Shown here in pieces: positions 1 to 6,486 of a DNA stretch of 22,893 nucleotides. Every line of letters starts with the position of its first letter. Within the stretch, counting starts at the first letter, position 1. The notes beneath the pieces were generated by a model. The model saw only the letters and a list, made by a program, of their open reading frames with translations, was not told the origin of the DNA and made no database searches. Source of the DNA: Cyanobacteria bacterium UBA11370. GTDB taxonomy: Bacteria > Cyanobacteriota > Cyanobacteriia > Cyanobacteriales > Coleofasciculaceae. The stretch is taken from the NCBI GenBank assembly GCA_003486645.1, contig DNGI01000335.1, forward strand, positions 16,106 through 38,998. The letters run 5' to 3'. The translations under genes were made by a program, and so were the position numbers.

Positions 1-72
1 GGTTTAAATGACGAACAGCTTAAACAGGATAAGGGTTTCAGGTTCTTTTTCACCAGAGGTCTATTAGTATGA
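1..72 (+). CDS. C-terminal end of an Mrp antiporter subunit, probably D-like (partial)
   Basis: Frame 1 is open from the window edge and ends at a TGA at 70-72, giving 23 residues that finish in FFFTRGLLV. The stop overlaps the ATG of the next gene in an ATGA arrangement, as at most junctions of this operon, so this is very likely the previous operon member. By usual gene order before mrpE it should be a proton-translocating D-like (NADH dehydrogenase-like) subunit, but too little protein is visible to show that. Identity is inference from position only. Confidence 0.6.
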   Translation, partial: GLNDEQLKQDKGFRFFFTRGLLV

Positions 73-458
73 TTGGGCATCTGAATCTAATATTGCGGCT
101 GGCGATCTGGTTTCTACTCACGGCTAATCTGAGTGTGGCAAATATCATCATCGGGGTCAGCATCGCACTCTTATTACCGGGACGACCCAGAACTCCGGAA
201 GCCTTAAAAGACTGGCTGCGGGCACTGTGGGAAACTCTCGTGGCGATTCCCCAAGCCTATCTGGAAGCCTTTGAAATAATCCTGCGTCCCCATAATTACG
301 AAGATGTGACGATGGAACGAGTCAAACCTGGACGGACACCTGGACTGATCTTCCTAGATATATTTCTGATCACCTTTACACCCAAGACTGTGGTCTTGAA
401 ATACCACGAAAATGGCTGGTACGAAGTTCACTGGGTACGACGGAGGAAAAAGGTATGA
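69..458 (+). CDS. mrpE: Mrp/Mnh-type Na+/H+ antiporter subunit E
   Basis: This 129-residue protein is a small inner-membrane subunit of the multi-subunit monovalent cation/proton antiporter. Two hydrophobic stretches lie at about residues 8-36, followed by the family-like stretch LWETLVAIPQAYLEAFEIILRP and a soluble C-terminal half. That half contains the MnhE-like pattern TPGLIFLDIFLITFTPKTVV and a HWVRRRK tail. Length matches the shorter cyanobacterial MrpE proteins. The start overlaps the upstream stop by ATGA, and its own TGA overlaps the next ATG in the same way, so translation is probably coupled. In the family the E subunit is needed for assembly and activity of the complex; that role is taken from the family. 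Confidence 0.85.
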   Translation: MIGHLNLILRLAIWFLLTANLSVANIIIGVSIALLLPGRPRTPEALKDWLRALWETLVAIPQAYLEAFEIILRPHNYEDVTMERVKPGRTPGLIFLDIFLITFTPKTVVLKYHENGWYEVHWVRRRKKV

Positions 459-706
459 AATGGGCATTAATTGCAATGATTCTGGCTATGCTGATACCGA
501 TGTACGAGGCTTGGCAGGATGAGAATATCTGGCAGAAGATGTTGGCATTTGCCAGTGTCGCCACCAAGGCATCAATCATACTCCTAGTTGTATCAGTCTT
601 ACGGGATGATTGGATGCTCGGTGTGGTAGGAGTCATCATCCTGAGTGTCGGTAATGCCGGATTAATGTTGTTGGCACAAATCCTTAAACGCCTGAATGAA
701 GTATGA
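455..706 (+). CDS. mrpF: Mrp-type antiporter subunit F-like membrane protein
   Basis: An 83-residue, almost wholly hydrophobic protein with about three membrane segments (residues 3-17, 30-48 and 53-77) and a basic end (LKRLNEV). Size, topology and position between E and G match MrpF/MnhF, a structural subunit of the cation/proton antiporter in the cytoplasmic membrane. The sequence alone is weakly diagnostic, so the call leans on operon order. It is joined to both neighbours by ATGA stop/start overlaps (455-458 and 703-706). The charged run EAWQDENIWQK between the first two segments is probably a loop. Confidence 0.75.
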   Translation: MKWALIAMILAMLIPMYEAWQDENIWQKMLAFASVATKASIILLVVSVLRDDWMLGVVGVIILSVGNAGLMLLAQILKRLNEV

Positions 707-984
707 TCAACGCACTTAGTTACACCTGCATAGGTATAGGAATTTTCTTCTGGTTTTGGGGAACCGTTCCCTTGGTTGGCGATCGCTCGGTATTATTCAA
801 GCTACATACTCTTTCGGTTGCCGATACCCTAGGGAGTATGCTTATCCTCGTTGGACTACTCCTTCCGAAGATACCCAGCGAATGGCCCTTACTCATCCTT
901 GGCATTATCACCTTAGCAATCTGGAATACAGTGTTGGGGTATGTATTGGCATACTGTTCCAGCACGGGAGGGAACGATGACTGA
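703..984 (+). CDS. mrpG: Mrp-type antiporter subunit G
   Basis: A 93-residue protein with three predicted membrane segments (about residues 5-25, 40-56 and 62-86). The order is first helix, a loop with DRSVLFKLHTLSVADTLGS, second helix, a short hydrophilic stretch, third helix. The HTLSVADTLGS pattern resembles the conserved H-x-x-x-x-x-D-x-x-G region of MrpG/MnhG, supporting the call beyond position. It is a structural subunit of the antiporter. The start overlaps the previous stop by ATGA. Its own stop (982-984) falls inside the next gene, whose ATG is at 977, an 8-base overlap. Confidence 0.8.
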   Translation: MINALSYTCIGIGIFFWFWGTVPLVGDRSVLFKLHTLSVADTLGSMLILVGLLLPKIPSEWPLLILGIITLAIWNTVLGYVLAYCSSTGGNDD

Positions 985-1594
985 TAGTTATATCTATGTC
1001 ATAATCGCCCTGCTGCCGTTGTCTGCGTTGATGCTAGTACTTCAGGCAAACCCATACAATGCTTTGGTCATCCAGGGAATAGTGGGAGCAGTAGCAACAT
1101 TAGTGTACGCGGTTTTGGGAGCGCCCGATGTGGCTTTGACTCAAGCCTTGGTGGGTACAATGCTGGCAATTACACTGTATGCGATCGCGGTGCGTTCATC
1201 CTTGGTCATGCGTCTGGGTGTACTGGAAGATGGGGCAATCAAGACAGCGGATGAGTCTTTACCCGATGGCAAAACAGAACCGGATTTTAGCCAACTGATG
1301 AATGACTTACGCACCATTTTAGGCAAACACTATATGCGTCTTGAGTTAGTTCCCTATACGACTAGGCAAGCTTTGCATCGGGCGCTAATGGATAAAGAAA
1401 TCCATGCTACCTGTACTCGATGGTTGGGACTAGAACAGGATGAAGACGTGGCAACCAGTAGGGACGAAAAGCAACCCTATCATACGGCGACTCGAATTCG
1501 ACGACTCTATGACATCCTACAAGCCGAACTTGCATCACCGACCACTAGCCTAACCTACGTAAATGCAACAGATTTAGGGGAGAAGCAGCCATGA
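977..1594 (+). CDS. DUF4040/MbhD-type antiporter subunit with a cytosolic extension
   Basis: A 205-residue protein from the ATG at 977; the frame is open further upstream but that lies inside mrpG. The first ~75 residues carry three membrane segments with ALVIQGIVGAVATLVYAVLGAPDVALTQALVG. This is the DUF4040 pattern found in the C-terminal part of MrpA and in MbhD, including the GAPDVALTQA stretch thought to lie on the ion path. About 125 soluble residues follow (rich in D, E and R), long for this subunit and of unknown function. The separate gene suggests that the A subunit is split in this organism. The stop overlaps the next ATG (1591-1594). Confidence 0.75.
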   Translation: MTDSYIYVIIALLPLSALMLVLQANPYNALVIQGIVGAVATLVYAVLGAPDVALTQALVGTMLAITLYAIAVRSSLVMRLGVLEDGAIKTADESLPDGKTEPDFSQLMNDLRTILGKHYMRLELVPYTTRQALHRALMDKEIHATCTRWLGLEQDEDVATSRDEKQPYHTATRIRRLYDILQAELASPTTSLTYVNATDLGEKQP

Positions 1595-2250
1595 AATGGG
1601 TCTACATTGCAGCTGGAATAGCACTGTACGTCAAATTCCTCGTCATGCCTAATCCCGCACCGGACTTATCACTCTCGATTGTCCAAACCCTTGTACAAGA
1701 AAGTGGAATTCCCAATGCCGTAACGGCTGTCATTCTCAGAAATCGGCTGTATGACACAATCTTTGAAGTAATAGTATTTACGATCGCCGTCATGGGTGCC
1801 CATTTTCTGCTAGCGAATGAAAGACCGTCCTGTGCAATCTATCAATTTACTGATCAACCCTCCATTGTGATGGCACGTCTGGGAGCAACTATTGCTGCGT
1901 TGGTGGGTATTGAACTAGCGATTCGAGGACATCTCAGTCCGGGTGGTGGTTTTGCCGCTGGAGTAGCAGGTGGAACGGCGATCGGACTCATTGCGATTAC
2001 TTCATCTCCAGAGTGGATGCAGGGAATTTACCAGCGCTGGCACGCTGCAACCTGGGAGAAGATTTCAGTCCTGGTTTTTATTATTCTATCGGTGATCACC
2101 CTATCTGGATACGAGTTACCCCACGGAGAATTAGGCGCACTATTCAGTGGTGGGGTTGTCCCGTTACTTAATATTCTGGTAGGGATAAAAGTGGCGTTGG
2201 GTTCGTGGGCGGCTATTTTGATTTTTATTCGTTATCGGGGATTGTTGTGA
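1591..2250 (+). CDS. mrpB: Mrp-type antiporter subunit B
   Basis: A 219-residue integral membrane protein with about six hydrophobic segments. The motif GHLSPGGGFAAGVAGGTAIG (about residues 107-126) is the hallmark of MnhB/MrpB. The N-terminal ~70 residues resemble a short separate antiporter domain often placed before MnhB, so the protein may be a small fusion. It is the last gene of the operon: the next ORF starts 93 bases later and is unrelated. The start overlaps the preceding stop by ATGA. The complex exchanges cytoplasmic Na+ (or other monovalent cations) for protons. No clear intrinsic terminator is visible after the stop. Confidence 0.88.
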   Translation: MKWVYIAAGIALYVKFLVMPNPAPDLSLSIVQTLVQESGIPNAVTAVILRNRLYDTIFEVIVFTIAVMGAHFLLANERPSCAIYQFTDQPSIVMARLGATIAALVGIELAIRGHLSPGGGFAAGVAGGTAIGLIAITSSPEWMQGIYQRWHAATWEKISVLVFIILSVITLSGYELPHGELGALFSGGVVPLLNILVGIKVALGSWAAILIFIRYRGLL

Positions 2251-2343
2251 GGATGGGGGATTTACCAGTTTTTGTTTAGCCCGAATTGACCTTCAGTATG
2301 ATCGGAGAATACAGGGCAATAAACTAAACTTACAACACCAGCA

Positions 2344-3033
2344 ATGGTTAAAACACCTCCTCAACAAAAACCTTCATCAATTCCACCCTTGGAAAGTGGC
2401 GATCGCTTAAATCGTTATCAATTTGAGCAACGCTACAATGCCATGCCTTATCTTAGGAAAGCTGAACTGATTGAAGGAGTTGTCTACGTGCCTGCTGCAT
2501 TACGTTTTAGAAGTCATGGTCAACCTCATGGAAATTTGATCGTTTGGTTGGGCAATTACAAGATTGCGACACCAGGTATTGAGTTAGGAATTGAACCCAC
2601 TGTTCGTTTAGATTTGGACAATGAACCCCAACCCGATGCCGTGTTGATGATTGAGGAAGAAGCTGGAGGGCAGGCGCGGTTAAGTGAGGATGATTATATC
2701 GAGGGCGCACCGGAATTAGTAGCAGAAATTGCCGCCAGTAGTGCCGCAATTGATTTAGGTGATAAAAAAAGAGCTTATCGTCGTAATGGGATTAGAGAAT
2801 ATATTGTTTGGCAAGTATTTGAGCAGAAATTGGATTGGTTTTATTTACAAGAGGGAGAGTATGTTTTACTGCCAATTGATCAGGATGGTGTGATTCGGAG
2901 TCAAGTGTTTCCGGGTTTGTGGTTGGCAGTGAATGACTTATTGAGTGGGAATATGGGGAGAGTTTTAGCGGTGTTGCAGGAGGGGTTGGCGGCATCGGAA
3001 CATGAGGCATTTGTGCAGGAGTTGGGGAAGTAG
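2344..3033 (+). CDS. Uma2-family putative endonuclease (DUF820)
   Basis: A 229-residue member of the Uma2/DUF820 family, a PD-(D/E)XK nuclease-fold family greatly expanded in cyanobacteria and with unproven roles. The nuclease core is visible: EPQPDAVLMI (the D), ELVAEIAASS (the E) and DLGDKKRAYRRNGIREYIVW (the K, then the conserved YRR...EYIVW block). The protein is therefore not obviously inactive. The ATG at 2344 is used because it starts the family-like N-terminus, with no strong Shine-Dalgarno. Two damaged copies of parts of this gene lie downstream (3769-3864 and 6370-6463), so its family has duplicated and decayed locally. Confidence 0.85.
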   Translation: MVKTPPQQKPSSIPPLESGDRLNRYQFEQRYNAMPYLRKAELIEGVVYVPAALRFRSHGQPHGNLIVWLGNYKIATPGIELGIEPTVRLDLDNEPQPDAVLMIEEEAGGQARLSEDDYIEGAPELVAEIAASSAAIDLGDKKRAYRRNGIREYIVWQVFEQKLDWFYLQEGEYVLLPIDQDGVIRSQVFPGLWLAVNDLLSGNMGRVLAVLQEGLAASEHEAFVQELGK

Positions 3034-3142
3034 CGATAGTTTGGCGATCGCTAGATACTATCAAAATAGCTTCTTATCGATGTTAAACTGCGTTATTCAG
3101 TAGTATTAGCAAAATTGCTGTGCAATCAATCCTCTTGCTTTA

Positions 3143-3520
3143 ATGCCAACAAACGACTCTGAACTGCCAATCCAAGCTCGGAGAATACTGGATGCGATCG
3201 CCTTCACTCCCTTTGAGCAATGCCAACCCTTGAGCCGCGAGTTTGGCGACATTCCTGCTCGTCCTGGCATCTATGCAATCAGGCACAAAACCGATGGGTT
3301 ACTCTACATCGGTAAAACCAAGAGTCTACGAGGACGCTTCAGTGGCGGACACAAGGCTTTTTTGTGGGCATGGTTGGACAAATACAGTGATGAAGACATT
3401 CGGATTGCAGTGCAAGCAATTTCTCACTGGGAGAACCCTGCGTTACTATTGGAGCTAGAAGCCATCATTTTAAGAGCCACTGAACCCCCTTACAACGTCC
3501 AAATTCCAGCCGAAAGGTGA
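3143..3520 (+). CDS. GIY-YIG nuclease superfamily protein
   Basis: A 125-residue single-domain protein. RPGIYAIRHKTDGLLYIGKT (about residues 40-59) supplies the GIY and YIG halves of the motif. An Arg follows in SLRGRFSGGH, and a candidate metal-binding Glu lies in LLLELEAIILRATEPPYNVQ, the usual end of this domain. All expected active-site positions appear present. No DNA-binding domain is attached, unlike homing endonucleases or UvrC. A 68-residue ORF starts 4 bases after the stop, so the two are probably co-transcribed. Small GIY-YIG proteins of this kind are common in cyanobacteria and their function is not established. Confidence 0.82.
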   Translation: MPTNDSELPIQARRILDAIAFTPFEQCQPLSREFGDIPARPGIYAIRHKTDGLLYIGKTKSLRGRFSGGHKAFLWAWLDKYSDEDIRIAVQAISHWENPALLLELEAIILRATEPPYNVQIPAER

Positions 3521-3524
3521 AGCT

Positions 3525-3731
3525 ATGCAAGCCAAACTTCAGGAGCAACTTTCTCCCACGGATGCCGAAATCATTTTGGGACGACTGCCTGAGCGAATTC
3601 GAGCAGCTTTAATTGCCCGTGCTGCGGAAATTGACTATCCAATTGAAGCAGTCATTGAGATGGCGATCGCCAGTTTCCTCGACACAGAGGCACTAGGTTT
3701 TGCAGATTGCAAACCGGGACGTGGATTATAA
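3525..3731 (+). CDS. Small hypothetical protein paired with the GIY-YIG gene
   Basis: A 68-residue protein starting 4 bases after the GIY-YIG stop, with a weak Shine-Dalgarno (GGTGA) ahead of its ATG. It is predicted mostly helical. The middle (RIRAALIARAAEIDYPIEAVIEMAIASFLD) resembles the helix-turn-helix of ribbon-helix-helix proteins in spacing, but no N-terminal strand is clear. The close pairing of a small helical protein with a nuclease resembles a toxin-antitoxin or regulator arrangement, although here the putative nuclease comes first. I do not recognise the family. A HIP1 site lies in its coding sequence (3663-3670). Confidence 0.6.
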   Translation: MQAKLQEQLSPTDAEIILGRLPERIRAALIARAAEIDYPIEAVIEMAIASFLDTEALGFADCKPGRGL

Positions 3732-3768
3732 AGGAAATATCGCAGTGGTCTAACGATTGTCAGCTGAT

Positions 3769-3864
3769 GAGGATGGGGTATTCGCACTCAAGTGTTTCCG
3801 GGTTTGTGGTTGGCAGGGAATGACTTATTGAGTCGGAATATGGGGCGAGTTTTAGCGGTGTTGC
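3769..3864 (+). pseudogene. Uma2 gene 3'-end fragment, frameshifted
   Basis: These ~96 bases closely match 2882-2978 inside the intact Uma2 gene, the part encoding DGVIRSQVFPGLWLAVNDLL and onward. The fragment lacks one base near GGGGTATTCG relative to the intact copy, so the frame is broken. It also carries several substitutions and has no start or upstream half. After TTGC at 3864 the match stops. It is a relic of a second Uma2 copy, 0.8 kb downstream of the intact one. Confidence 0.75.
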
Positions 3865-3907
3865 TCCGAAGGGTGGGCTGCAGAGGCTGACGATAAGTCG
3901 AATAAAG

Positions 3908-4903
3908 TTACAATACCTTCAACAACTTACTAACTATCGGCTCAAAGTGCTGTTTTGATTCATGAGCACGAGTGATGTGAGCACCATTTAATCCATCGGT
4001 TGATTTACAATCAAAAACAGGTTTGCGTGCCTCCAAAGAATACGGTATTAAGCTATGTAAGTTAGGCACTTTCCCAATATTCCAATTACCGTCACCCCAA
4101 TCGTGAATTTGATCGAGAGGAGTTAGCTTTTCAACAATATTTTTCTGAACTGCTTTCTTAACTCTATCGCCAAAGATTGACCATCCCCTCGTCATTCCTG
4201 CTTCGGAAGTTTGCCTGATATTGTGCTGCTGCATAACATAGCCGAGGAAAACTGGTTTTCCTTGTGGAAGTTCTAATCCATTGCCTTCCCAAGCAGTTTG
4301 ACATTGATTCCATTCTTTTCTCCAAAGAACCAATTTATTTCCTAAATTTTCTGTGCCTCTAATCGAGAAAAGATCAGGTGACATAGGAACAATGAAATAA
4401 TCGCTTGCTGTAAGCACAGCTCTGTTGAGTGCACCAAGATTAGGACCTAAATCAAGCATTACTACATCTGCTTTAATTTGTTCAGCACACCATAGGATGT
4501 ATCTGTAAATTGCGGATTGAACTCTTAATGCAGGCTCGTTACCACCTTTAGCGCTACTCCACGTATCACCAAGAATGTCTTCATAGTTGCTTAGAAGAAC
4601 ATCTCCCGGAATAATATGAAGATTTTTATATTCTTCATTGGCTTGCATTGGTCGTCTTTTGCCAATGTCCCCAATTCCCTTATAGACACGTTCAACAGCA
4701 ATCCAAATACTATTACCTCTCTCTGGTTTCCAGCTACGCTCAAGCTCATTATCAGATAATGAGTATGCTGACAAATTGCATTGACTATCTAAATCGACTA
4801 ACAAAACAGTTTTTCCTTGGCGTTCAAGCAAGTGAGCAATGTGATAGAGATAAGTTGTTTTGCCAACCCCACCTTTATTGTTAAAAATACTGACCAGTTT
4901 CAT
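3908..4903 (-). CDS. ParA-family (MinD-like) ATPase, orphan
   Basis: A deviant Walker-A ATPase of 331 residues. The start is placed at the ATG ending at 4903, because GGAAG lies 5 bases before it and MKLVSIFNNKGGVGKTT is a normal ParA start; an upstream ATG (4924) would add 7 residues and has no ribosome site. Visible motifs are KGGVGKTT (residues 10-17, including the signature lysine), LLVDLDSQCNLS, and VVMLDLGPNLGALNRA with SDYFIVPMSPD. ParA proteins partition plasmids or chromosomes, or position other cargo. No ParB or centromere-like repeats are visible beside it. It stands alone in the accessory island, so a plasmid or mobile origin is possible. The sizeable C-terminal part (about 200-331) is specific to its subgroup and unassigned. 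Confidence 0.85.
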   Translation of the reverse strand: MKLVSIFNNKGGVGKTTYLYHIAHLLERQGKTVLLVDLDSQCNLSAYSLSDNELERSWKPERGNSIWIAVERVYKGIGDIGKRRPMQANEEYKNLHIIPGDVLLSNYEDILGDTWSSAKGGNEPALRVQSAIYRYILWCAEQIKADVVMLDLGPNLGALNRAVLTASDYFIVPMSPDLFSIRGTENLGNKLVLWRKEWNQCQTAWEGNGLELPQGKPVFLGYVMQQHNIRQTSEAGMTRGWSIFGDRVKKAVQKNIVEKLTPLDQIHDWGDGNWNIGKVPNLHSLIPYSLEARKPVFDCKSTDGLNGAHITRAHESKQHFEPIVSKLLKVL

Positions 4904-4938
4904 AAATACTTCCGTAGGGGACATATCAATTTTAACTT

Positions 4939-5028
4939 AGGGCTTACGCAAATTGAGCTTTATACCGCCATCAGTAGGGGTGGATCGATATGCGCCCTCA
5001 CCATATATAGAGTTGCTGCGTAAGTCCT
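4939..5028. mobile_element. MITE-like element, 90 bp
   Basis: The ends are inverted repeats matching at 11 of 12 bases: AGGGCTTACGCA at 4939-4950 and TGCGTAAGTCCT at 5017-5028. The interior has no coding capacity. As I recall, AGGACTTACGCA-type ends occur in cyanobacterial insertion sequences, so this may be a non-autonomous derivative moved by a transposase elsewhere. It lies 36 bp upstream of the parA start and may affect its promoter. No convincing target duplication is visible. Confidence 0.6.
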
Positions 5029-5053
5029 GAACTAAAAGCTTTTAGTTTTGTAG

Positions 5054-5116
5054 GGCGGGCAGTGCCAAGAGACAGCTTCTCCAACCTAAGAATAGCGTTA
5101 GTAGCCACTGCCCACC
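5054..5116. repeat. Inverted repeat (GGCGGGCAGTG / CACTGCCCACC)
   Basis: Eleven-base arms at 5054-5064 and 5106-5116 are complementary at 10 of 11 positions and enclose a 41-base loop. It sits directly after the MITE-like element and before the 3' end of the DUF5615 gene. It could be a second dispersed palindromic repeat or a weak hairpin; there is no T-run to make it a terminator. Confidence 0.5.
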
Positions 5117-5151
5117 ATCTGCTTAATGACAATGGTGCAAGCTCTCAGTTT

Positions 5152-5472
5152 TTACGCACTGACTAACGTAGCTTGCCCTTTAGCTGTTGTAGCTAAAATA
5201 GCTAAAACCTTTGGTGCTAAAGGCTTCAAATCTGCCAAGCGATTGGATGGTGCTTGCAAAACAATTACCGCGATATCGAACTGTGGCAGATTCTGTTGAA
5301 ACGACAAGTTGCGATCAACTGTGATGAAAACATCGAATTCTACTTCTGCAAAGGCAAGAAGTTGACCATTCTTTACTCCTGCCCACCCCATTTGTGGGAC
5401 TGTCTTTACTTCATGATCAACGAACTCTTTTGCCAGCTTGCGATCAATACACTCATCCAAAAGAAGCTTCAT
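5152..5472 (-). CDS. DUF5615 PIN-like protein, probable toxin of a TA pair
   Basis: A 106-residue PIN-like-fold protein. MKLLLDECIDRKLAKEF places the conserved Asp at residue 6, and FDVFITVDRNLSFQQNL gives the T-D-x-N/D-L element of DUF5615. The C-terminal half IAVIVLQAPSNRLADLKPLAPKVLAIL is also typical. PIN-like proteins are usually Mg2+-dependent RNases, and this subgroup is commonly encoded directly after a DUF433 gene. The ATG lies one base beyond the stop of the DUF433 gene, so the pair is one transcript. Toxin activity is inferred from the family and pairing. Confidence 0.82.
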   Translation of the reverse strand: MKLLLDECIDRKLAKEFVDHEVKTVPQMGWAGVKNGQLLAFAEVEFDVFITVDRNLSFQQNLPQFDIAVIVLQAPSNRLADLKPLAPKVLAILATTAKGQATLVSA

Positions 5473-5473
5473 G

Positions 5474-5692
5474 CTATGCCACCATGCTAACCAGTTGTTT
5501 TCCCGCCTCTTCCAGAAAAGCGATAACTTGCTCTCTAGTTACAGTTGGAAACCCATCTAAAAAATCGTTGATTGATTCTCCGGCTTTGAGATAGTCCAGA
5601 AGGGTTTGCACAGGAACTCTAGTACCCGCAAAAACTGGAGTACCACCCATGATTTCAGGGGATACGCTAATAATGAGGGAGTCTTTAAGCAT
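5474..5692 (-). CDS. DUF433 protein, probable antitoxin of the DUF5615 gene
   Basis: A DUF433 protein of 72 residues from the ATG ending at 5692: ISVSPEIMGGTPVFAGTRVP is the family signature, followed by the helical YLKAGESINDFLDGFPTVTREQVIAFLEEA. An in-frame ATG at 5740 would add 16 residues. Both starts have GGAGG about 10 bases upstream, so the choice rests on the family's usual length. DUF433 proteins carry a winged-helix-like DNA-binding domain and are thought to neutralise the partner and repress the operon. The MITE-like element at 5761-5846 lies just upstream and may have displaced or supplied the promoter. Confidence 0.8.
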   Translation of the reverse strand: MLKDSLIISVSPEIMGGTPVFAGTRVPVQTLLDYLKAGESINDFLDGFPTVTREQVIAFLEEAGKQLVSMVA

Positions 5693-5760
5693 AATTTCTT
5701 GACCTCCAGGTTTCGTACTTAATAGTTTATCAATTCTCATGTTACAAAACCCTCCAGAGT

Positions 5761-5846
5761 AGTAGACCTATTGCGAAAGTCGATTTTGGCAACGTAAAAC
5801 TAATACATTGAGGGGTCTGATTTCCCATTTATGCAAGAGGTCTACT
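5761..5846. mobile_element. MITE-like element, 86 bp
   Basis: The outer 9 bases are perfect inverted repeats (AGTAGACCT at 5761-5769, AGGTCTACT at 5838-5846). Similarity extends inward imperfectly (AGTAGACCTATTGCGAAA against AGTAGACCTCTTGCATAAA when the right end is reversed). There is no coding capacity. The right end abuts the mazF-like relic exactly where that gene's start should be. Origin from an insertion sequence is inferred from size and end structure. Confidence 0.55.
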
Positions 5847-5848
5847 GA

Positions 5849-6151
5849 TTCCCTCAACCGGGTGACGTTTGGTTGGCTAACCTAAACCCTACTCAAGGTT
5901 CTGAACAGGCAGGCATTCGTCCAGTGATTGTGTTTCAGAATAATGTAATCTCTCAATTTTCAACCACGATCATTACAATTCCTCTCACCACCAACTAACG
6001 TCGTTCCTCCTTACCAATTTGTCTGTTGATCAAGCAAGGAGATGGTGGATTGTCCCAAGATTCTGTTGCCTTGTGCTTTCAACTACGAGTGCTGGATAAA
6101 AAAAGAATAAAGACTCTTTACAATGATATGAGTTATAGTAAATATCCATAA
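5849..6151 (+). pseudogene. MazF/PemK-family toxin relic
   Basis: Continuous reading from 5849 gives a MazF-like protein, with GDVWLANLNPTQGSEQAG, then IRPVIVFQNN and IPLTTN. It resumes after a TAA (5996-5998) as SLPICLLIKQGDGGLSQDS and VALCFQLRVLDKKR, ending at TAA 6149-6151. In intact MazF proteins a leucine-like residue follows IPLTTN, so the stop is probably a single-base change. The start codon is also missing: the MITE-like element ends at 5846. No MazE-like antitoxin is visible. MazF proteins cleave mRNA at short sites; this copy should be dead. Confidence 0.85.
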
Positions 6152-6156
6152 TCAAA

Positions 6157-6369
6157 AAATTTATTGCACCATCAAGTCAATTACTTCTAATTGCCAGAGG
6201 TCGAGACGAATCAGACTCTCCGGGAGAGATGCCCTATCCCCTAACTAAACGTGAACTTAAACAGTTCGAGAACTTGGGTTTGAAAAATCAGGAATTTGAA
6301 GACTACTTTGATACCGAAAATCCGCCTATCCGGAGATTTCGTGTTTTATACACAGCTTGCAATAGCTGA
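6157..6369 (+). pseudogene. C-terminal fragment of a SAM-dependent methyltransferase-like protein
   Basis: The frame ending at TGA 6367-6369 encodes LLLIARGRDESDSPGEMPYP, LTKRELKQFENLGLKNQEFE and DYFDTENPPIRRFRVLYT. This looks like the last ~60 residues of a class I methyltransferase of a kind common in cyanobacteria (final beta-strand, substrate-side helices and the PPIRRFRVLY end). The SAM-binding core is absent, and the mazF-like relic lies immediately upstream. It is a truncated remnant. Family recognition is from memory of the tail pattern and is moderate. Confidence 0.6.
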
Positions 6370-6463
6370 TAGGATTGGAGAATACAGGACAATCAACCGA
6401 ACTCACAAAACCAGCAATAGTTAAAACACCTCCTCAACGTTTGTGCAGGAGTTGGGGAAGTAG
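6370..6463 (+). pseudogene. Uma2 gene relic with internal deletion
   Basis: Bases 6370-6438 closely match the upstream region and first codons of the intact Uma2 gene (2300-2363), including the leader GGAGAATACAGG and the codons for KTPPQ, with the start ATG changed to ATA. From 6439 the sequence jumps to the last ~24 bases of the same gene (TTTGTGCAGGAGTTGGGG and the TAG). About 640 bp of the middle is gone. It marks the right edge of the accessory island. Confidence 0.82.
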
Positions 6464-6486
6464 CTAGGGTTTTGCTATTGGTATAA

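Noticed and set aside
4939..5846. An active insertion sequence
   Set aside because: Only short non-coding elements with inverted ends are present; no transposase gene or fragment is visible in the window.
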